Shown here: positions 6,581 to 11,260 of the stretch, one piece after another | How positions within the stretch are numbered: position 1 is the stretch's first letter | How the letters are laid out: each line of letters begins with the position of its first letter | Origin: JBGSUZ01 sp963677505 | Lineage (GTDB): Bacteria > Bacillota > Clostridia > Peptostreptococcales > Acidaminobacteraceae | Direction: 5' to 3' | DNA: 11,260 nt | Assembly: GCA_963677505.2 (NCBI GenBank) | Contig: CAXXWB010000012.1 | Coordinates: forward strand, 1-11,260 | Notes under the pieces: model-generated | Databases searched by the model: none | Told to the model about the DNA's origin: nothing | What the model saw: the letters and a program-made list of their open reading frames with translations, nothing else | Program-made: the position numbers and the translations under genes

Positions 6581-7027
6581 ATGAATAATAAATATTTAGC
6601 TTATGGTAAAGAAAATGAATTGAATATGAAATTAACCATCGCTTTGGCTAGAACGAGTAGCTCAGAAGACCGATTAACACAAAACTTTCTAAGACCTTTC
6701 GATTTAACCCTCTCTCAATTTGGCGTAATGGAGGCGCTCTATCATTTGGGGGATATGAAAATCTGCGAACTCATTGAGAAAACCCTTTCAACCAGTGGCA
6801 ATATGACGGTTGTCATTCGCAATTTAGAAGCCAGCGCTTATGTCACTCGCTACATTTCTACAGAAGACAAAAGGGTCAGTAAAATTGCCCTCACCCAAAA
6901 GGGTCACGATTTGATTGAAAAAATTTTCCCTCTTCATATGGACAGTCTTAAGTCTTATTTTGAAAATCTTGAAGACATTGAAAAAGAACAATTACTGATG
7001 TTACTAAAAAAACTAAACGGGAAGTAG
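6581..7027 (+). CDS. MarR-family transcriptional regulator, MhqR-like
   Basis: This is a 148-residue winged-helix repressor of the MarR family, expected to act as a dimer. The winged helix-turn-helix spans about 43-110: LTLSQFGVMEALYHLGDMKICEL, then the recognition segment TLSTSGNMTVVIRNLEASAYVTR (69-90), then the wing EDKRVSKIALTQKGHDLIE with the family Asp and Arg (D96, R98). The wording around LSTSGNMT...LE...Y and IFPLH resembles B. subtilis MhqR, a repressor of quinone and catechol detoxification, but the ligand cannot be told from sequence. The only cysteine is C62, not at the OhrR redox position. The start ATG 6581 is preferred because N-terminal helix homology begins near residue 12; a start at 6626 would cut that helix and has no better ribosome site. 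It stands alone, divergent from proS and convergent with the GGDEF gene, so its targets beyond itself lie elsewhere or are proS. Confidence 0.93.
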   Translation: MNNKYLAYGKENELNMKLTIALARTSSSEDRLTQNFLRPFDLTLSQFGVMEALYHLGDMKICELIEKTLSTSGNMTVVIRNLEASAYVTRYISTEDKRVSKIALTQKGHDLIEKIFPLHMDSLKSYFENLEDIEKEQLLMLLKKLNGK

Positions 7028-7052
7028 CTTTTGCTGCTTCCCGCTTTTCTTA
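7018..7052. terminator. bidirectional intrinsic terminator between the MarR and GGDEF genes
   Basis: CGGGAAGTAGC (7018-7028) pairs with GCTGCTTCCCG (7033-7043) around a TTTT loop, with one G-U type mismatch, giving an 11-bp stem. CTTTTCTT follows on the plus strand. On the minus strand the stem is followed by GTTTAGTTTTTTT, so it should also end the GGDEF transcript. The MarR stop codon TAG (7025-7027) lies inside the left arm. Confidence 0.85.
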
Positions 7053-7055
7053 ATA

Positions 7056-9560
7056 TCAGCGCTGCTTCTGAATGTACTTAAAGAATTTTGCATCTTCGTG
7101 GAAGAGATGTCCTGCAATAACAACGTCTGTAAGGAATGTAAAGACTTCTGCTACGCCTAGACGACCTTCCTCGAAGGCTTGTCGTGCCAAAGCAATTTCT
7201 GCGACGAGACCCTCATGGATTTTGTGGTGTTCTACTAACTCAGGATAGCCATAAGCCTTTAGAATTTCTTCCTCAGACTGGAAATGAACCACAATGTGCT
7301 GAATAATTTTTTCAAACATAAGGGTTTCTTTTTCCAAGTCATTGTCCGAAAGGGACATGTTCTTGATTTGGTTAGCATATTGGAACAGTACTTTATGCTG
7401 TTCATCAATTCTAGGGTCTCCTGACTCAAATTCCTTCTTCCAAATCAATTTAATGAAACTTGCATGAGCTGGTTCAAAGTCTTCACTGATCCTCACACAG
7501 TTTCTCCCTGCATTTTTCGCATTAAACATGGCGGTATCCGCACGCTTAAACCACTCAATTGTAGACTCTCCAAAGAGATGATCTGCTACACCAAAACTGG
7601 CGGTTACATTTCCCACTCCAGAATGCATTAAAGTTTGTAACGTCTCTCTGATTTTTTCTGATACTTTCGCAGCATCGTCTTTTCCTGTATATGGCATGAG
7701 AATTGCAAATTCCTCTCCACCCCATCTAACCAATATATCCGACTTTCTCAATGCATTTTGAACTTCACTAGCCGTTCTCTTTAAAACCTCATCACCTTTG
7801 TCATGACCGAAGGTATCATTTACCCGCTTGAAGAAATCTAAGTCAAAAATTACCATAGATAAAGGTTCTTCGTAACGCTCGCTTCGGTTCACTTCACCGA
7901 TTAGCACCGTATCAAAGTAATGCCTATTATATATGCCTGTAAGTGGGTCAATATTGATTAAATTAATAAGATTTTTCTCCACTTCCTTTTGACTTTGAAT
8001 GTTGATGAGGGTGCCATCATAGAAGCAGTCTCCATTCTCTATAACTTTACTTAGACGTACATCGGCCCAAAATCTTTTGCCCATACAACTGACCAATTTC
8101 AATTCTAAGTTAAGACTTTCAGGCAGCTCGCTTAATTTTTCAACGAATTCCTGATACGCGTTATTATCTGCAAAAGCTACATCTTCGCCTTTTGATAACC
8201 ACTGTTGTAACTGTTCTTCACTTTCTGCTTCAAATTGTTGTTTAAAGAAGTCATTGCAATACAACAGCAAACAGTTTGACTTGATTCGAAATACCCCTAC
8301 GGGCATGGTCATGAAAAGTTTTTCCAATCGCATCTCGCTACTTTTTATTTTTTGAAGTGCTACTTCCAAATCAGAAGACCGTTTAGCCACTTCCATTTCC
8401 AAATCTTTGTTATAATCGCTTAATTGATCCTTCATATTCTGGATGGTCTTTGCCAGAGCCCCATATTCATCGGTTCTGTCCAACCCATAAAATTTTCTGT
8501 CAGGATCGTCTTTCAGGGCGCCTATACTTTCATTAAGCTTTTCAAGAGGATTCATGAGCATACGACTGCTAACTTTTGTAAAAATAACACCTAGCCCCAG
8601 TATAACCACTAGAATCCATCCATATAACACTTTAAAATCGTATCGATCCATAAGAGCATTCACAGAAAAGAAGACTGCTACATGCCAGTGGGTTCCCGCA
8701 ATTGGTCTAATGGCTAAAAAGTCGTAATCACTTTCGTTCATTGACAAAAGTAAAGGCTCTTTGGGATTTGCTAAATAGGCCTCAACTTGCTTCTTATAGA
8801 TATCGTTTGGAAAATATTTGCATATTTCTTTTTCAGAACGATCACCGTTTCCTAACTCTTTTGCATTAGTTTTATCAACTTGAGAGTCCAGCTCTACGGT
8901 GCCTTCTTCATTGATGAGCAATACTTTTATCCCTTCCGTTTGGTTGTCTTTTAAAAATTCATCCATAATGGGTTTAAGTTCTAAACCCGATCCAATGTTG
9001 CCCAGTAACACGCCATCTTCTGAAACCCTTACATTAATCCAAATTCTCGTGTTCTCAATAAATCGATCTTCTAAAACGTTAAGAGAATAGCCCTCATCTG
9101 TATTTTGAATGGATTTAAAATACCATTGGTCTGAAGGGTTCCTTATATCTAAGGTGCCTATTGGCATGAGCTCCTTGGAACCATCTTCGGCTGTGAAATG
9201 ATAATAATTTTTGCTTTGGTTCACGGTTATTGAAATATTCTCTGATCTCAATAACTTACGGAAAGACAAAATCTCATTGTATGCAGTTGCTTTAAGCTCT
9301 TCATTATTTTCATCCTTTAGCCAAGAAAGTATGGCTTGGGTATTGCCAGCCTTTTTCACTAAAGTGATATCTCTCATCAACCTTGACTGAATAAACTTTT
9401 CTGCCTCTGAAGCGTAGAACTGTGCATAATCCACAGAAATCTTCCTTGCCATATTAACGGTTTCTATTCTAAAGACAGAAGATAATATCACCACAAATAT
9501 GGTGAATACAATAATAATACTCAGTCTAAATTTATTTCTGGTATTCATAAATATTTTCAT
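7056..9560 (-). CDS. membrane diguanylate cyclase with dCache, HAMP, PAS, GGDEF and C-terminal bacteriohemerythrin domains
   Basis: This gene encodes a predicted c-di-GMP synthase of 834 residues, counted from ATG 9560, which has AGGTGG 6 bases upstream; a GTG three codons earlier lacks a ribosome site. Order: transmembrane helix at about 13-30, an extracytoplasmic dCache-like sensor (about 35-308), a second helix (310-329), HAMP (about 332-385) and coiled coil, PAS (about 415-525), GGDEF (about 535-690), and bacteriohemerythrin (about 705-834). The active site is the catalytic-competent RWGGEEF (GGEEF 614-618) with an intact product-inhibition site RKSD (605-608). All seven diiron ligands of bacteriohemerythrin are present: H722, H759, E763, H778, H782, H818 and D823. 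The inference is that O2 or redox state, together with a periplasmic-side ligand, controls c-di-GMP output. It is divergent from the histidine kinase gene and ends at the shared terminator. Confidence 0.95.
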   Translation of the reverse strand: MKIFMNTRNKFRLSIIIVFTIFVVILSSVFRIETVNMARKISVDYAQFYASEAEKFIQSRLMRDITLVKKAGNTQAILSWLKDENNEELKATAYNEILSFRKLLRSENISITVNQSKNYYHFTAEDGSKELMPIGTLDIRNPSDQWYFKSIQNTDEGYSLNVLEDRFIENTRIWINVRVSEDGVLLGNIGSGLELKPIMDEFLKDNQTEGIKVLLINEEGTVELDSQVDKTNAKELGNGDRSEKEICKYFPNDIYKKQVEAYLANPKEPLLLSMNESDYDFLAIRPIAGTHWHVAVFFSVNALMDRYDFKVLYGWILVVILGLGVIFTKVSSRMLMNPLEKLNESIGALKDDPDRKFYGLDRTDEYGALAKTIQNMKDQLSDYNKDLEMEVAKRSSDLEVALQKIKSSEMRLEKLFMTMPVGVFRIKSNCLLLYCNDFFKQQFEAESEEQLQQWLSKGEDVAFADNNAYQEFVEKLSELPESLNLELKLVSCMGKRFWADVRLSKVIENGDCFYDGTLINIQSQKEVEKNLINLINIDPLTGIYNRHYFDTVLIGEVNRSERYEEPLSMVIFDLDFFKRVNDTFGHDKGDEVLKRTASEVQNALRKSDILVRWGGEEFAILMPYTGKDDAAKVSEKIRETLQTLMHSGVGNVTASFGVADHLFGESTIEWFKRADTAMFNAKNAGRNCVRISEDFEPAHASFIKLIWKKEFESGDPRIDEQHKVLFQYANQIKNMSLSDNDLEKETLMFEKIIQHIVVHFQSEEEILKAYGYPELVEHHKIHEGLVAEIALARQAFEEGRLGVAEVFTFLTDVVIAGHLFHEDAKFFKYIQKQR

Positions 9561-9616
9561 AATTTCCACCTGATTCTTGTGATTTCATGTCTATGCTATG
9601 ACTTATATACCCATAT

Positions 9617-9648
9617 GTAAATGAATTACCCGTAATATGTTACATTAC
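9617..9648. promoter_or_regulatory. cluster of GTAA/TTAC half-sites in the divergent GGDEF-kinase promoter region
   Basis: The gap between the two divergent signalling genes (9561-9728) holds both promoters, but I see no convincing -35/-10 pair in either direction; TATATAAG on the minus strand near 9603-9610 is the best -10-like element. Within it, GTAA or TTAC occurs five times in 32 bases, including the small inverted repeat ATTAC-CC-GTAAT (9625-9636) and the overlapping GTAAT-7-ATTAC (9632-9648). This could be an operator; the region is AT-rich, so chance is a real alternative. Confidence 0.25.
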
Positions 9649-9728
9649 ATAGCTTTTTCTTTATGCGTAAAACTTCAAAATATAGGTAAAAGTAGAACAG
9701 CCCCACATCAATTAAGGAGGATGTTCAA

Positions 9729-11187
9729 ATGACTACAATCTATCCACATACAGCTGAAATGGACTTAGAACGTCGATTGGCTTTTGATAGAACCATCGCT
9801 AAAATATCCGCACGCTTTGTTATAAACGCTGACAAATTTGAAGACTCGGTACAACAATCCCTTGAAGATATTGGCCTCCTTAGCCATGCAGATCGAACCT
9901 ATATCTTCAAGTTCAAAGATGACTTAAAATTAATGGACAATACATTTGAATGGTGCGCTCCTGGTGTTAGTGCTGAAATTGATACTCTAAAAGATCTACC
10001 TACAGACTTATTCCCTTGGTGGATGTCCAAGCTAATACACCATGAAATGATTATTATTCCTAAAGTCAGCGCCTTATCCGAAGCCGCCCAATCTGAAAAA
10101 GACATTTTATCCTCACAGGGCATTGAATCGGTTCTAGTACTCCCCCTTAACACGCACGAAAAACTCTACGGTTATATTGGTCTGGATAATATTCACTCAG
10201 ATATGGATTGGTCCTCAGAAGATTTTATGCTTTTAAAAATGGCCTCTGAAATATTTGGAAGTGCCTTTCAACGAAAATTATACGAAGATGAGTTGATTGA
10301 AAAAAACCTAATTTTGAGTAGCACCCTTGAAGAAAGTAAGCGTCTCCAAACGCAACTGATTCACCAAGAAAAAATGGTGGGCATTGGTCAATTAGCCGCT
10401 GGTATTGCACATGAAATCAATAATCCTCTAGGTTATGCCATAAGCAACTATGAGGTTTTATACAGCTATGCCGATGGTATACGAAATATACTCAAAGCTG
10501 TGGACCATTTGATTCATCTGGCAGATGCCAATGTCCCTATAGACTATAGGACTGAATTATCTAAACTCGGCTTGATGTGTCGTGATTATAATATTGAACT
10601 GATTACAGATGATGTGGTAGAATTACTTAAAGATTCAAAAATAGGGTTTGACCGTGTAGGGGAAAATTATTGCTTCTCTTAGAAATTTTGCCCATCCTGA
10701 CGATCATGGCGTTTTTGAAGAGGAAGACCTACACGAAATTCTCAATGAGGTTTTCATTATATTAAACAATGAAATTAAGTATTCCGCCGTTCTGAGTACG
10801 GATTTTAAGGCCAGTACCTTGGTTTATTGTCATAGAGGTGAGATGGGACAAGTTTTTATTAATCTGATTGTGAATGCCGTTCAAGCCATTCGCACTAGTT
10901 CCTATGACCATCTCGGCCACATTCATATAAAGACTTGGGAGAAAGAAAATGTTTTCTGTATGTCAATTGCCGATGATGGTATCGGTATTCCTGAGGAATT
11001 GGCTTCACAAATATTTAACCCATTTTTTACCACAAAAGCCATTGGAGAAGGTACAGGACTTGGCCTTAGTATTTCATATGACATTATTGTTAACAAGCAC
11101 CACGGCCATATACAATTTGAAAATCCTTCAAGTGGAGGCACCGTATTCATTTTAGAACTTCCAATCTACAACGAAATGGAGGCATAA
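9729..11187 (+). pseudogene. GAF-domain histidine kinase, interrupted by a one-base frameshift
   Basis: This gene encodes a soluble-looking sensor histidine kinase. The start ATG 9729 has AAGGAGG 8 bases upstream. The N-terminal part (about 15-180) is GAF-like, then a coiled coil, then the DHp helix with phosphoacceptor H228 in GIAHEINNPLGYAISN. In frame, translation stops at TAG 10680 after 317 residues (RVGENYCFS). One extra A in the A-run 10663-10666 explains it: removing it gives RVGEIIASLRNFAHPDDHG and a 485-residue kinase. The downstream frame is fully open and encodes the complete ATP-binding domain: N box INLIVNAVQ, G1 DDGIGIP, F box NPFFTTK, and G2 GEGTGLGLS. As written, the product would lack the ATPase domain and be inactive as a kinase. 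No transmembrane segment is seen. The next gene starts 4 bases after the stop, so the pair is an operon. Real mutation and sequence error are both possible. Confidence 0.88.
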
Positions 11188-11191
11188 ACCT

Positions 11192-11260
11192 ATGGAACGA
11201 CATGAGATATCCTTAGAGCAACTGAAGCTAGATTTTGTGTCTGCCCTTTCTAAAATGGAT
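11192..11260 (+). CDS. start of an unidentified gene, 3' end outside window
   Basis: ATG 11192 follows the kinase stop by 4 bases and has GGAGG 9 bases upstream, so it is the next gene of the kinase operon. Only 23 residues are visible, beginning MERHEISLEQLKLDFVSAL. This is too little to identify. The pattern faintly resembles the N-terminus of HD-GYP phosphohydrolases found beside such kinases, but a response regulator or another kinase is equally possible. Confidence 0.7.
   Translation, partial: MERHEISLEQLKLDFVSALSKMD

Noticed and set aside
10819..11187. A separate small ATPase-domain gene starting at TTG 10819
   Set aside because: There is no Shine-Dalgarno site, and the same frame carries conserved kinase sequence upstream to 10666, so it is the frameshifted end of the kinase.

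Overview
The window looks like a piece of a low-to-moderate GC Bacillota chromosome, most likely Clostridia. The evidence is strong Shine-Dalgarno sites (AAGGAGG, GAGGAG), a long ProS with an editing insertion, an MhqR-like MarR regulator, a diguanylate cyclase fused to a bacteriohemerythrin, and tightly packed operons. No RNA gene, CRISPR array, insertion sequence or phage gene was seen. The organism is an inference from gene style only.

Layout. (1) Positions 1-3080, plus strand: the leucine operon leuC (5' end outside the window), leuD, leuB. The leuB gene is split into two cistrons. The first encodes all catalytic residues and stops at 2604. The second has its own Shine-Dalgarno site, starts at 2628, carries a 66-residue Asn/Thr-rich extension of unknown origin, and then encodes the NAD-binding loop and the C-terminus. 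Together the LeuB-like parts add up to one full-length enzyme. A likely operon terminator lies inside the convergent gene rluF. (2) Positions 3037-6448, minus strand: a probable operon proS, then a D-2-hydroxyacid dehydrogenase gene carrying a one-base frameshift, then rluF. (3) Positions 6449-6580: a compact divergent promoter region with two different palindromes. One promoter gives a probably leaderless mRNA for the MarR-family gene at 6581-7027. (4) Positions 7056-9560, minus strand: a membrane dCache-HAMP-PAS-GGDEF-hemerythrin protein, facing the MarR gene across a bidirectional terminator. (5) Positions 9729-11260, plus strand: a GAF-type histidine kinase gene broken by one extra A in an A-run, followed four bases later by the start of another gene that leaves the window.

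How they work together. leuC, leuD and leuB carry out the isomerisation and oxidative steps of leucine synthesis. proS, the dehydrogenase and rluF are a translation-related group with a metabolic passenger. The right third is a signalling cluster: an oxygen- or redox-responsive c-di-GMP synthase transcribed divergently from a two-component kinase.

The most unusual object is the split leuB. The two single-base frameshifts in otherwise intact genes could be real mutations or sequence errors. The leuB split cannot be explained that way, because both reading frames are closed by stop codons around the junction and the second half has its own ribosome binding site.
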